From positions 204,429,601 to 204,493,600 of the forward strand of contig NC_134701.1 in NCBI RefSeq assembly GCF_043290135.1: a stretch of 64,000 nucleotides of DNA. The letters run 5' to 3'. Numbering within the stretch: position 1 is the stretch's first letter; each line of letters opens with the position of its first letter. Both the position numbers and the translations under genes were made by a program. A model generated the notes under the pieces. The model was not told the DNA's origin, made no database searches, and was given only the letters and a program-made list of their open reading frames with translations. Shown piece by piece: positions 54,892 to 64,000 of this stretch. The DNA is from Rhipicephalus microplus. Taxonomy: Eukaryota > Arthropoda > Arachnida > Ixodida > Ixodidae.

Positions 54892-57879
54892 CTAAATTCG
54901 CTCACGCAGTCCGCCTCCGTCTACAAAGTCGAGCAGCGCTGAAAGGGCACGCTTGATATGCGCGCGGCCACTGTTCGGGAACAAGAGGTGCTCAGTTGTT
55001 GTCCGAGGCAGGCCGAGAGCTCCGTACGTTGCGAGCATCACCTGTCTGCTCGCGTCACCAGCCGGGCAATGAAGCAAAAGGTGGTCCAGAGTCTCCAGGT
55101 CGCCGCAGTCCATGCAGTATGGACTGCCACGCCCGGAGTGCCGATGTTTTCGCTCGGCGGTGTAGTTGTCTCCGGTGCGGAGACGGAGAAGGAAACCGCG
55201 GTCTCGTCTTGGGAGTCCCTTGAGAGGGAGCCGCCGCGGCGGCTTTCCAGCTGCTACGCGAGGGTCGGGATGACGCTCGCGCACGTAGCGGGCGGTGAGG
55301 AGACGGCCGGCATCCGCGGAGCACACGAAGTTGGTGACGCCGGTGTCGGGGTCGTGCGCATCCCTCGCGGCACAGTCGGCCGCCTCGTTGCCGGGTATTC
55401 CGATGTGCGAAGGCACCCAGTGCAGCGAAAGGTCGCACCCCGTTTGCTGCACGGCGTGCAGCTTCCGGGCAACTCTCTGCGCAAGGAGGCTGCCGTCTTC
55501 CTCGCGCGAGATCGCGGCCAAGGCCGCCCGGGAGTCGCAGATGATGGCTGCAGCGCTCATGGGTGCCCGCTCACTGAGGAAATTGGCTGCCAAATTTATA
55601 GCGGCGAGTTCCGCCACAGTGGAGGAGGCGAGGGAGGGGAGGCGGCACTTGAGAACCGCGCCGACTGATGGCACAACGCAGGCGGCGGCCGCGGAGCCGT
55701 CGCGAAGCACTGACCCGTCGACGTAAACAAGCAGCCGGCCGTTCAGCTGTTCGTGAAGGAGGGCGGAGCACTCCTGCTGCATCGCTGCCAGCGGGGTGCG
55801 CGCCTTCGCTTTGATGCCGCCAATGGTCTTGGTGATCACCAGAGGGGTGTGGCGGTAGGGTGGGATAGCCAGCCAGCTGGGGTACTGCATGTCTGGCACA
55901 ACCGTCAAGAGCTCACTCGCCCGCTGCCCCATGGATGAGTGAGGTAGAGCATATAGCCTGTTCACAAGGAGCTGCCCCTGCCTTGTGGTTTTCAGCCGCA
56001 GTACATGATTTAGTGTCCGCTGGGTCACCCGCAGGGAGATGGGAGTTTCCCCCGCTTCGGCGAGCGTGGGGCCCACCTGGGAGGTTTGGGGAAGTCCGTA
56101 GTACTCCCGCACGGCGTTGCGATGGTCCGCGTCCAAGGCAGCTAGCTGGCAAGCACTCAACGAAGCCACTGCTGCAGTGTAGATCACGCGTGCCGATGCG
56201 ACTGCGTTGTAGACTCGCAGGGCAAGGGCAGGGGTGCAGCCGTGCCCTCGCGCGAGGAGACTGCGTGCGGCGCCGAGTACCTTGCGGTTGCTCGTCCGCA
56301 GATCGTTGACGGCCGGTCGCCAGCTGAGCCGGTGGTCTATGGTCACCCCCAAGTAGCGCATCTTCGTGCTCCACTCGATGGGGAGGCCCCGGAGTGAGAG
56401 CCGAGGCGTGGAGCGGCGTGTCGACGCTCGCGGGTGGACGAGCAGTGCCTCCGTCTTGGAGGCGGCGAGCGCCAGTCCAACCCCGTTCAGGAATGCGTCA
56501 ACCGCGTCGATGGCCACCTGGAGGGACTCGAGAAGGGCTGCCCGGTGGCGACCGGGGCCGCAGGCAAACAGCGCAATGTCATCGGCGTAAATCGCCACAT
56601 GCACTTCACACGCCGTGTTGCACGGGATGTAGTCGGGCAGCTTGGCAAGAGCCAGATTGAACAGAAAAGGGCTCAGTATGCTGCCCTGGGGTACGCCTGC
56701 GGTGACGGAGTGGGGACCGCTGATTGTGGAGCCAACACGAACGCGAAGAGTGCGGTCGCCCAAGAAGCTCTCCAGGTAGTCAAACATCCGCCCGCACACA
56801 CCGAGGTCACGAAGTGCGTCCAAAATCGATGCATGGGGCAAACAGTCAAACGCACTTCTCACGTCGAGCAGCACGAGGATGCCGTAATCGCCGCGGTACT
56901 TGGCCTCCTCGAGGGTGGCGATCACGTCGGCCAGTGAGTCGAACGTACAGCGCCTTGGGCGAAATCCGCTCTGTTCGGGAGGGAATGCGTTGGTTGCGGT
57001 GGCAATCCAGCGAAGGCGTCGCAATGCCATGGCTTCCATGACTTTCCCTGCGGCCGAGGTAAGTGACACTGGCCGGTAGGATGAAAGCTCCGTGGCCGGC
57101 TTCCGTGGCTTCAGGATGGGCACCACGAGCGCCTCTTTCCAGCCAGGAGGCACCTGACTTGTGCGCCACACTTCGTTGTAGGCCTCCAGCAACCGGGGCC
57201 GCGTGGAGGGGTCAATGTTGCGCAGCACCTGGTAGGTGAGGCCGTCCACTCCCGGGGCAGACCGCTTCGTGCGGTTGTTGAGCACTGCGGTCAGCTCGCT
57301 GAGAGTAAACTCCTCCGTGCCCAATGCGCGGATCTCTAGCAGAATGCCCTCGGTGGGAAAGTACCGCTCGGGAGCGAAGAGCTCAGGCCTGTTGAGTGCA
57401 GGCACAGGTGGTAGTCCCTGTGGAGGCTGTGGGCAAGCAGGAGGGGCAAACTTGTCTGCCAGCAGCTCAGCCAATTCCTGCGTGGCGATCTTCATTGCAA
57501 CAGCAACACAGAGAACCGGGCAGCGAGGCTCTCTGGTGCGAAGAACGGCAGCGAAAATGCGCCAGGCTTGGGCGTGGTTCTGAGGGTCATCTAGTGACGA
57601 GCAGAGGCTCCCCCAGCTCTGGTTGCGACGGCGTCTGGCGTGCCTGCGGCACACCGCGTCAATACAGTTATAGGCACGCCAATGTTCCGCCTTCTGCGAG
57701 CGCACCGCCACAATCTGCGCCCTGCGACGCGCGGCGCGAAGGTTGAGGAGGCTGATGTCTGGTGCGGGGGTGCCCGCAGGCACGGTGCAGTGGGTGGTAG
57801 CTGCGTCGTGACACTCGGCCAGCGCGGTGAAGAAGTCTGCAGAGACTGGCACTCTAGCACACAGTTCTCTGAAGCGAGT

Positions 57880-57882
57880 TCA
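57880..57882 (-). other. lone in-frame TGA in ORF2
   Basis: Context AAG TGA ACT. It is the only stop between codon 1 and the natural end 996 codons later. Confidence 0.9.
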
Positions 57883-58639
57883 CTTCACAACACTGTAGGT
57901 CCGAGTGTACCTGATGTAAGCTGAGGGGGGTGTGACCACGATGGGGTAGTGGTCGGAGCCCTGAGAGTCCGGTGCACGTTGCCACTCATATTTACACGTA
58001 CCACCCACGAGAGTCAGGTCGATGGCACTGTCGGACACACCACGGCGCGCGAGAGTACAGCTACCCGTGTTTATAACGAGCAGTCCGGCCTTTTGCACGG
58101 CATCGAGAAGGTCGCGCCCACGGTGGTTCGTCAGGCCACTGCCCCAGGAGGTGTGGTGAGAGTTAAAGTCGCCACCGATGACCGCGTCGCGATTTAGGCG
58201 GTCTGCGAGGCGGCACACGAATTGGGTGTCCCAGCGTGCTGAGTAGTTCGATGTGCGCACGTACACGCTAGCGACACTGGTGTCCGTGCTCCCGATGCGC
58301 ACAGTCAGGGCGACGGCCTCGAGGGTGTCACAGAGAATGTCCTCGATGTCCACTGCAGCGTGAGGGAGGTCGGCGCGCACATAAACCGAAGCCCGCGACG
58401 TGCCGGGAGGATGCGAGGGAGTGCTGCACCGGACTGCACTACACTCTTCAAGTTCGCACTGCGTGGTGCTGTGATAGCTGACAAAACCAGGTAGGTTGAG
58501 TGTTCCGACGCGAGCGTAGGTTTCCTGCAGCAGCAAGACGTCGTACTCGCGTCGGAGGAGTTGGGTAGACAGCTCGGCGTGACGGCAGCGGAGGGAACGA
58601 ACGTTCCATTGAAGAATCCGCGGCCGAAACACCTTGCCG

Positions 58640-58647
58640 CTAGCCAT
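58640..58647 (-). promoter_or_regulatory. ORF1/ORF2 overlap ATGGCTAG
   Basis: The ORF2 start codon overlaps the ORF1 stop region: ATG (58645-58647), then GC, then TAG (58640-58642). This 8-nt overlap suggests ORF2 is made by termination-reinitiation, as shown for some other LINEs with ORF2 ATG close to the ORF1 stop. MASGKVFRP follows directly, leading into the endonuclease, which supports this ATG. Confidence 0.7.
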
Positions 58648-60454
58648 GTTGATTGAGGGCAGCGTGGGCGGCCAGGGCCGCGTTGCACAGCTCGAACACA
58701 GGGCCGGATTGCGGTATTGTTCCGATGAGGGCCTGCACGGCAGCGGCCAGGGCACTAATCACCATGTCCTTTTGCACCTCGCAGTCGGGGGCCGAGGGTT
58801 CGGCGGCCGGGGGCGAAACAACCGCGCTGTACGTCCGGCCCGGTTGCACTACCGAGGAAATACCAGTGCACGGTGCTCGAGCAGGCACGGCTTTTCCCTC
58901 GCTCTTAAGGTTCCTCTCGGCCTCACGACGAGAGAGGGGCGGGTCCGCAGAGGCCATGATTTCTAGCACCTTCCTCTCGTGTTGCCAGCGAGGGCATCGG
59001 GGCTCGGTGGCGGGATGTGGGCCGCCGCAGTGTAGGCACTTGGGGCCGGGTGCAACGCAGTCGGCGCGGGCGTGGTCGCCGCCACAGCGCGAACAGCGTG
59101 GGGAGCTGGTGCACGTCGCATGAGTGTGTCCGAAAGCGCCACAGCCAGCGCACTGGAGAGGGCGGCGACGACGACAACGTACAGGGCGGGTCTGCTTAAA
59201 TAACGCCACCTCAGGTGGCGGTGCGTTACCCACAAATCGGAGAAGGACATTGCGTCCGGTACGGGCACAAGAGAGGATGGGAGCAGAGCTCTCTATGTTG
59301 TTTTTGAGGACCTCCTCGTCAAAAGCCGCGTCAACGCCGTGAAGTACGCCGGTACAGGTTCCTTTGTTGGCGGTCTTGGCGTTGACAGCCACATTCCCGA
59401 TGCTTTCCACTGCCAGGAGAGCGGAGGTGTCAGCTCCGGGTGTGGTGTCAACCGCAACAACGTTGCCGCTGAAGTTAATGCGCACACGCTTCGTGCCGGG
59501 CACCTTCGAGAGCTGTGCTGCAATTGCGTCGCGGCTGAGGGAGAGGAAGTTGTTCTTCCTGCCCTTGGGGCGGTAGAGGATGGTGGCAGAGGTGCGGCGG
59601 GGCTCATTCGCGACCAGGTGTTCGATAATATCGAGTTGGTGCTGGCGGCGACCTGGTTTCTGGCGGGGCCCCTTTCCCTTGCTTGGGGGAGCTGCACTGG
59701 CTGGCTGCCTACTGGAAGGGGCATTTGTAGCTGTTGATGCCTGGCACGGAAATCCGTTTTTCTGCTGATGCTTGCGTCGGGCCTCTTCATAATCTGCTTC
59801 AGTAGAGGCGTCCACCGTCAGTGGGCGCATGGGGCCGAAAGCAGAAGGAGGGTGTGGCGCGGTGCTAGCGGCAGAGTTCAGAGGAGCTGCGGCCGTAGCA
59901 GACGACGCGCCCGTGCTCTCCTTTGAGCGGGAGAGTGGAGGAGAGTGCTGTTGTTGTGGCGAGGAGGTGGGAGGTAAACAAACCACCCCATCAGACACCG
60001 GAGAGGCCGCTCTCTCTGGAGGACGGGTCGGACGGGTTGCGTGACCGGAAGAAGGTGGGGAAGGCTCGAGGAGGGTGGGATTTCCTGTGGCGGTCTGGGA
60101 GGCTCCCGCTTGCGCAAGAGACTCCAATGTTGCCTCGGTTGCCCTTCCAGTAGAGGTCATGCGCGTTCCTTCGCCTGGAAAAAGGGGAGAGACAGCACTG
60201 CGTGCACACCCCTCTCCGAACAGGTCTTCTTGACGCCCGGCGCGGCAGGCTTGCCCGGCCAGCAGGCAAGGGCAGAAAGTGGTTGCCGGCGGCGCAGAGT
60301 GAGTGCGCGCTCGCTTGGGGGGAGCTGCAAACGACGCCTGTTGTGTTGCTCGTTGGCGGCCTGGTCCGTCAGCGCAGATTCCGGTTCTGAAAAGGGCCAG
60401 ACCCTTTGGGGAGGGCGACAGGGACGGAGAGGAGGACGGAGGCGTGTTGTGCTC

Positions 60455-60457
60455 TCA
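60455..60457 (-). other. lone in-frame TGA in ORF1
   Basis: Context TCT TGA GAG. A CGA to TGA change at a CpG would explain it. Confidence 0.9.
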
Positions 60458-60931
60458 AGAGGAGGATGATGTGGGCGAGGAGGAATCGGTACTGGCCTGT
60501 TCCTCGCTGTCTGCCGGTGTTGATGCGACCGATTCTTGGTAGTCCTGCAGCTCAGCCTTGCTTCCCTCTTGTAGTGTGGGTACAAGATGGAGTTGGGAAG
60601 GCTGTGGTACTAAGGAAATGGCGGCGGCGGCCTCCTCGGCTGCGGCCGTTAGCTTCGCGCTTTTCGTGGTGGCGGCCTTGATTGTTGGTGCCTGACGCCG
60701 GCGTGGTGGCAACAGTTTCCCGATCCTTCGTACATGGGGCCGAGAAGTTGGGGTGCTGGTAGATGAGTGCTTTTGAAGACGATTGGCAGCAGCCTTCAGT
60801 TTACGAGCCCGGGTAATCATCGGGGCCGCAGGCGATTGTTTGGGTGAGCTGGGGCGGCTCGTTGCGGTAGCATGCAGGCTCGCGCAGAGGGTGATCTCGT
60901 CAGGAGCGTCCTTAGAAGGGGTGTCCGTCAT

Positions 60932-61280
60932 TACTGGTAGAGGCGATGGGCCGTACTAGGCGAGGTCATTACAGATTAAAAAAAAAAGAACTAAGGGGAG
61001 ATGAGAGGGCTCTACATTTCCTCAATATCTTGATAGCCCTGAACAGGGCTTGAGACAAAAAATGGCTCAATAGGACAAGGGAGGGAAGAAAAAATTAAAA
61101 CGGCGCACGGGTGTGCGCAAAAGCTATCAAAATAAAAAACTGGGGGAGAAAAAAAAATGGAAGCATGGAAGCGCCCGTAAGGTACGGCGCCTCACTAGAC
61201 GCTCGCGTGCTCCTCCAGGAAAACCGGTCGGGGACCGACCGAAAAACACGTCTGCTCTCTTCGGCGGTCGCGACGAGACC
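60932..61280 (-). promoter_or_regulatory. 5' UTR of the I-like LINE
   Basis: About 349 nt between the TSD and the upstream ORF1 ATG. LINE promoters of this group are internal and lie in this position. No clear TATA box, as expected. Confidence 0.5.
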
Positions 61281-61291
61281 GTTATTTATTG
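61281..61291. repeat. TSD, right copy, of the I-like LINE
   Basis: GTTATTTATTG, identical to 54671-54681. Confidence 0.85.
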
Positions 61292-62744
61292 TCACTTTTA
61301 AACTGCTGCATTACCAATGTACTTTCATCATATTTGGGTGCAGTTTGAAAACAGTGTAACGGGCTTTACGATTATTGCGTACACTGAAGTATTGTAAGGT
61401 TTTTTGCCCAGTGCTTTCATTGAAATACTTTTGCTCACAAGAAGGCAGCTACAGTAAGAAGCGTCCTACTTAAATATCCCCCGAACGAAATTTCTTCTTT
61501 TGCAGTCAGCTTTTTTTTGCGCCTTTGTTGGCATGCATAGACGAAACTCTGGGGAATTAGCGCGAAGGCTCCAACAAAACGCCCCTATCGGAGAAAGAAA
61601 TGTAGCAGGAAATATTGATCATTCTAGGGCACGCAAGCTCACGTGCGCATGGTCCCTATGCGTTGGTTCACGCCATAGCAATTGACTTGAAGTGTTTCGT
61701 CGGCGCTCAGTTGCTTCCGCTATTTCACCAGCAAAGGATTGCGTGGATTATCCAGAAGTTCACGCAAAACCTGCACCAGGCTCATTACCTATATTAGGTG
61801 CGTGCCGTCGCACCGTTTTTTTCTTCCAGGGCCACACACAGGATTTAGGCGTCATCGGTTCCTATCGATCTGAGGGACACGCTATAACGGGAGACTGGGA
61901 AGCAAACTTGGCCCTTAACACGGCGACAGCGTTCTTTTGAGACAAGGGAACGTACTCCAAATGTCGGCGGGTGTTGCTTACGGCAGAGAAGTTGGCAAGA
62001 TTATTTCGCATGTGGTGCGTTTCTCATTTTTATTTGGCAAGCGTGCAACGGCCTTTCGTGCGCCACTGCCTAGTTTGATAGTAGGATATAGTTTGCTAGT
62101 CGATGGCATTCTTTCTATGATGCGCTAGGAATAACTTATAATAAAAACAATGCTTTAGCAGTACTTCGATGCATTGCAATACATCAATATTATGCAATGA
62201 ATTTAACAATATTAACCGCACAAAGACCGTGCCTTTGTTGTTCATTTTTATTCGTGTTCATTTTGGTTGTTGTTCACTGCATCGGTCCTGACCAGGTGTT
62301 GGTCACTGACGCTGTGGTCTTGCAAAGGATTTTTTCGCCGCGCGAGTTATTTTTATCGGAATGTAGATAGCTTCGCGTGGCCGCTAAGTTTTGCTCTCGC
62401 GTTGGCATCTCCTTGCACAATACTTTTTCTCACTCAGTACGGTGATGCGCATCTTGAAGCACGTGAGTGTAACGTTTTATTGAAACTATTTTGTGCTTAG
62501 GCACACTTATGACGTAGGAAAGCATGATAAGGAATTAGGAAGGAAGTAATCAAACAAGTTATAATCAGCTATGAAAAGCGAAATTGACATCCAGATTCTT
62601 GTAGCACATATCTTCGAAGACCCCCGTAAGCAATTTTCGGAAGGCAAAGGTTCATAATTGGAGAAAAAAAATTTCATAAGCAATGTAACCACGTTCCTTC
62701 AAAATAAGTTACTCACAGAAACCCGGCTAGAGTACTGTTTTTTA
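61292..62744. other. no gene recognised
   Basis: Frames of 60-82 codons without domains. Confidence 0.4.
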
Positions 62745-63070
62745 GGGGTGAAGCTCCTTAACCGCAGTTCGTTCGTCGTCAATGTTAGTAGTAGTAGTAG
62801 TAGCTAGCCACCTCTCGTTTATTCCTTGAAATGTCCCCTGAATGGTGGTACTAGTATATGATGCGTATATGATGAAAAAATACAAGATGGTGTTAGTTGG
62901 TGTGTTCACTATATGAACGAACGGACAGCCATACAGACATACTAACATACAGATGAACTGATGGACGTATGGACAAACAGACAGACAGGTGGACGGATGG
63001 ATAGATGAATGTATGGACGGGCGGATGGACGATTCACAGTTTACCGATAGAATTCTGAGAAGCTTCGCCC
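62745..63070. mobile_element. short TIR element with tetranucleotide array
   Basis: Ends GGGTGAAGCTCCTTA (62746-62760) and, inverted, GGGCGAAGCTTCTCA (63056-63070), a 12/15 match. Inside are (GTA)n at 62786-62801, a unique part, and an imperfect GGAC/GGAT-type array (62920-63030). The piece before the array (AATACAAGATGGTGTTAGTTGGTG) recurs before the array at 40.5 kb. No coding capacity; looks like a MITE-type element. Confidence 0.45.
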
Positions 63071-63199
63071 ACCTATCATCATTGTGGCGTTTGGCCCGGC
63101 AGTTCGTCTCAGCAAACGCCATTGTGCGTAAGCCGTTCTGCTAGAATGCTTTCAACCCCATCGGCACCCATTCAGATGCACCACGCACGAAGCTGTCCT

Positions 63200-63920
63200 G
63201 TCGGTGGGCCAGGCAGTTCGCTGTGGTCGTATTACGAGGAACTCAGCGAAACCATCGCAAACAACCGTATTGTTGAAAAGATTCGAACAGCGTGAAACGG
63301 TGGCATTGTGGCTGTTCTCATGGAGTCAACCTCTCGACTCGGCTACTGTCACATACGCGAGGTTGTCGAAAGGTTCCAACTGTTCGGAAGCGTGGGAAGG
63401 CGTAGAAGTAGCCGTTCTCAGGAATCGAGCATTTGGTCTGCTTGTTCGAGAGAGTTCTGGAAGCCTGTAGCTGAAAGCAGCCATGGACCGCTGCTGACGT
63501 TTGTGTCAGTGGCCATCTCCCCGCAGGAACTCAACTTCCCTCTCCACCAGACACTCCCCCCTCGCCCTGCGTGGCTTTCAAGGCGTGGGCCGGGTGCGTT
63601 ATTGTGTGGTGCGCTCGTGATAACCATTGGACAATTTTACCCACGTTCTTCTTCTCATGAGTGGTCCAATTGCTGCACCCTTTCTGGGTGGGTGGACCAC
63701 AGATACTTCACGTCACTTGATTCGTGTCAAGAGTAGTCACCACCTTCTTCGCACCTCCGTGTAAGGAGACGATGGCCTATAAAAGCCGGGGACAATTTCT
63801 AAATAGCGGTTGACATCTCTGTTGTACATAATGCGGAATCTTCTGAATCTCTGTACAGTTCCATTTTTCTACTATCATGTAAATAAACCTTCGTTAGATC
63901 TCTTTTAAGGCGTCCCCTCA
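63200..63920 (+). mobile_element. probable LTR of a retrotransposon running off the window
   Basis: TATAAAA at 63778-63784 after a GC-richer stretch, a polyadenylation signal AATAAA at 63882-63887, an LTR-like end CTCA at 63917-63920, and directly after it TGGCGAAGATGGGCTAT (63922-63938), which looks like a primer-binding site. Promoter, poly-A signal and primer site in this spacing define an LTR 3' end. The LTR start cannot be fixed (63200 is a guess) and the internal region is cut by the window edge. Frames of 88-142 codons in it show no domain. Confidence 0.45.
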
Positions 63921-63921
63921 C

Positions 63922-63938
63922 TGGCGAAGATGGGCTAT
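63922..63938 (+). other. candidate primer-binding site
   Basis: TGG followed by sequence that would pair with a tRNA 3' end (..CCA), one base after the presumed LTR end. The tRNA species is not identified. Confidence 0.4.
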
Positions 63939-64000
63939 GCGGATGATGGCGGGGAGTAAGCTACCGTGAAGAAAACCTGCCGTACCTGCCATCGATCTCA

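Larger units (their letters stand above)
54892..58647 (-). pseudogene. I-like LINE ORF2: endonuclease, RT, RNase H (one TGA)
   Basis: 1,252 codons from ATG 58647, open except for TGA at 57880-57882 (codon 256), between the endonuclease and RT domains. Endonuclease (1-240): QWNVRSL (Asn 15), LLLQETYA (Glu 42), GGDFNSHHTSWGS (Asp 160, Asn 162), QGSDHYPI (Asp 232, His 233). Numbering on from codon 266, the RT has SYRPVSLTSAAGKVMEAM, LVLLDVRSAFD (Asp at about 595), AGVPQGSILSPFLFN and IYADDIALF (Asp pair at about 689-690). RNase H: VYVDGS (Asp), STVAELAAI (Glu), IICDSRAAL (Asp), HWVPSHIGIPGNEAAD (His, Asp). The C-terminal motif is CMDCGDLETLDHLLLHC. All catalytic residues are present. The stop sits in VVK-stop-TRFREL, where related proteins often have Trp, so TGG to TGA is the simplest cause. 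The downstream 986-codon frame starts at a GTG only because of that stop. Confidence 0.9.
58640..60931 (-). pseudogene. I-like LINE ORF1 (gag-like, three zinc knuckles; one TGA)
   Basis: An RNA-binding protein of 763 codons from ATG 60929-60931. The frame is continuous to TAG 58640-58642 except for one TGA at 60455-60457 (codon 159). The N-terminal 158 codons are rich in Ser, Thr, Ala and Lys/Arg (ITRARKLKAAANRLQKH). The stretch after the TGA to the next ATG (60158-60160) is open and equally Pro/Ser/Arg-rich. The C-terminal half has an RRM-like region (KRVRINFSGNVVAVD, ILSCARTGRNVLLRF) and three knuckles: CAGCGAFGHTHATC, CSRCGGDHARADC and CLHCGGPHPATEPRC. If translation begins at 60160 instead, a 506-residue protein containing all recognisable domains would still be made. 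Which start the element uses is open. Confidence 0.85.
54682..61280 (-). mobile_element. full-length I-like LINE (6.6 kb)
   Basis: A GC-rich block with abrupt edges in AT-rich DNA, framed by a perfect 11-bp TSD. On the minus strand: 5' UTR (61280-60932, starting GGTCTCGTCGCG), ORF1 (60931-58640), ORF2 (58647-54892) and 3' UTR (54891-54682) without a long poly-A tail. ORF1 has three zinc knuckles; ORF2 has APE endonuclease, RT, RNase H and a C-terminal CCHC, the arrangement of the I group. Both ORFs are open apart from one TGA each. The perfect TSD and absence of frameshifts indicate a recent insertion. The numerous GC-rich antisense frames across it are shadows. Confidence 0.9.

Noticed and set aside
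57850..57852. GTG at this position as the start of a separate RT protein
   Set aside because: It is simply the first GTG after the in-frame TGA. The frame is continuous with the upstream endonuclease.
57880..60457. TGA codons as selenocysteine
   Set aside because: LINE proteins of this type are not known as selenoproteins, neither site is catalytic, and I could not assess a SECIS element. Nonsense mutation is simpler.
54958..60681. Many long antisense frames (up to 236 codons on plus) across the big LINE
   Set aside because: Shadows caused by the high GC content of ORF1 and ORF2; none carries a domain.

Overview
This window is almost certainly metazoan nuclear DNA, and most likely from a hard (ixodid) tick. 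The evidence is a tRNA-derived SINE that I recognise as the tick Ruka type (copies near 10.0, 12.4, 27.2 and 48.1 kb), the mix of I-like, RTE/BovB-like and CR1/L2-like LINEs with arthropod BEL/Pao and Helitron-type sequence, long tetranucleotide arrays, and no prokaryotic gene organisation. The species call is recalled knowledge, not a database result. I found no convincing host gene: every coding region with a recognisable family belongs to a transposable element, and the rest is AT-rich DNA with random-looking short ORFs.

Layout, left to right. 0-3 kb: a tRNA-like remnant, then a 1.3 kb inverted-repeat element bounded by TTAA that carries a broken Helitron-type endonuclease fragment. 7-8 kb: a decayed LINE ORF1 with a perfectly conserved 2A-like motif, a coiled coil and an RNA-binding domain. 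10-13 kb: SINEs, dispersed repeats and palindromes. 13.07-16.27 kb: a complete RTE/BovB-like LINE with an intact endonuclease-RT ORF, a tRNA-like 5' head and a perfect 12-bp target-site duplication (TSD). 17-22 kb: microsatellites, a pre-miRNA-sized hairpin and two unrecognised GC-richer ORF blocks. 23.2-24.1 kb: the 3' end of a CR1/L2-like LINE. 27-29.6 kb: a SINE with its TSD, a TATC array and I-like LINE debris. 29.6-42 kb: mostly featureless, apart from hairpins, a truncated copy of the RTE 3' end and a GGAC/GAAC minisatellite.

42.4-46.85 kb: an old I-like LINE missing its RT core and interrupted by a second, antisense LINE fragment. 49.1-50.8 kb: the 5' part of a BEL/Pao retrotransposon on the minus strand (primer-binding site, gag, protease, start of pol). 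52.4-52.9 kb: another I-like LINE 3' end. 54.68-61.28 kb: a full-length, GC-rich I-like LINE on the minus strand with a perfect 11-bp TSD. Its ORF1 and ORF2 are each open except for one TGA, and they overlap by 8 nt. 62.7-63.9 kb: a short terminal-inverted-repeat (TIR) element carrying a tetranucleotide array, then a probable LTR at the right edge.

The elements fall into age classes. The RTE at 13 kb and the I-like LINE at 54-61 kb look young (perfect TSDs, long open frames). The CR1/L2, 2A-LINE, BEL/Pao and 42-46 kb elements are decayed. The autonomous LINEs would supply the endonuclease and RT used by the tRNA-derived SINEs; which LINE drives which SINE cannot be told here. The most interesting points are the tRNA-like 5' end lying inside the TSDs of an intact RTE, the 2A motif in a LINE ORF1, the paired lone TGA codons of the big LINE, and several near-perfect snap-back palindromes in otherwise unremarkable DNA.
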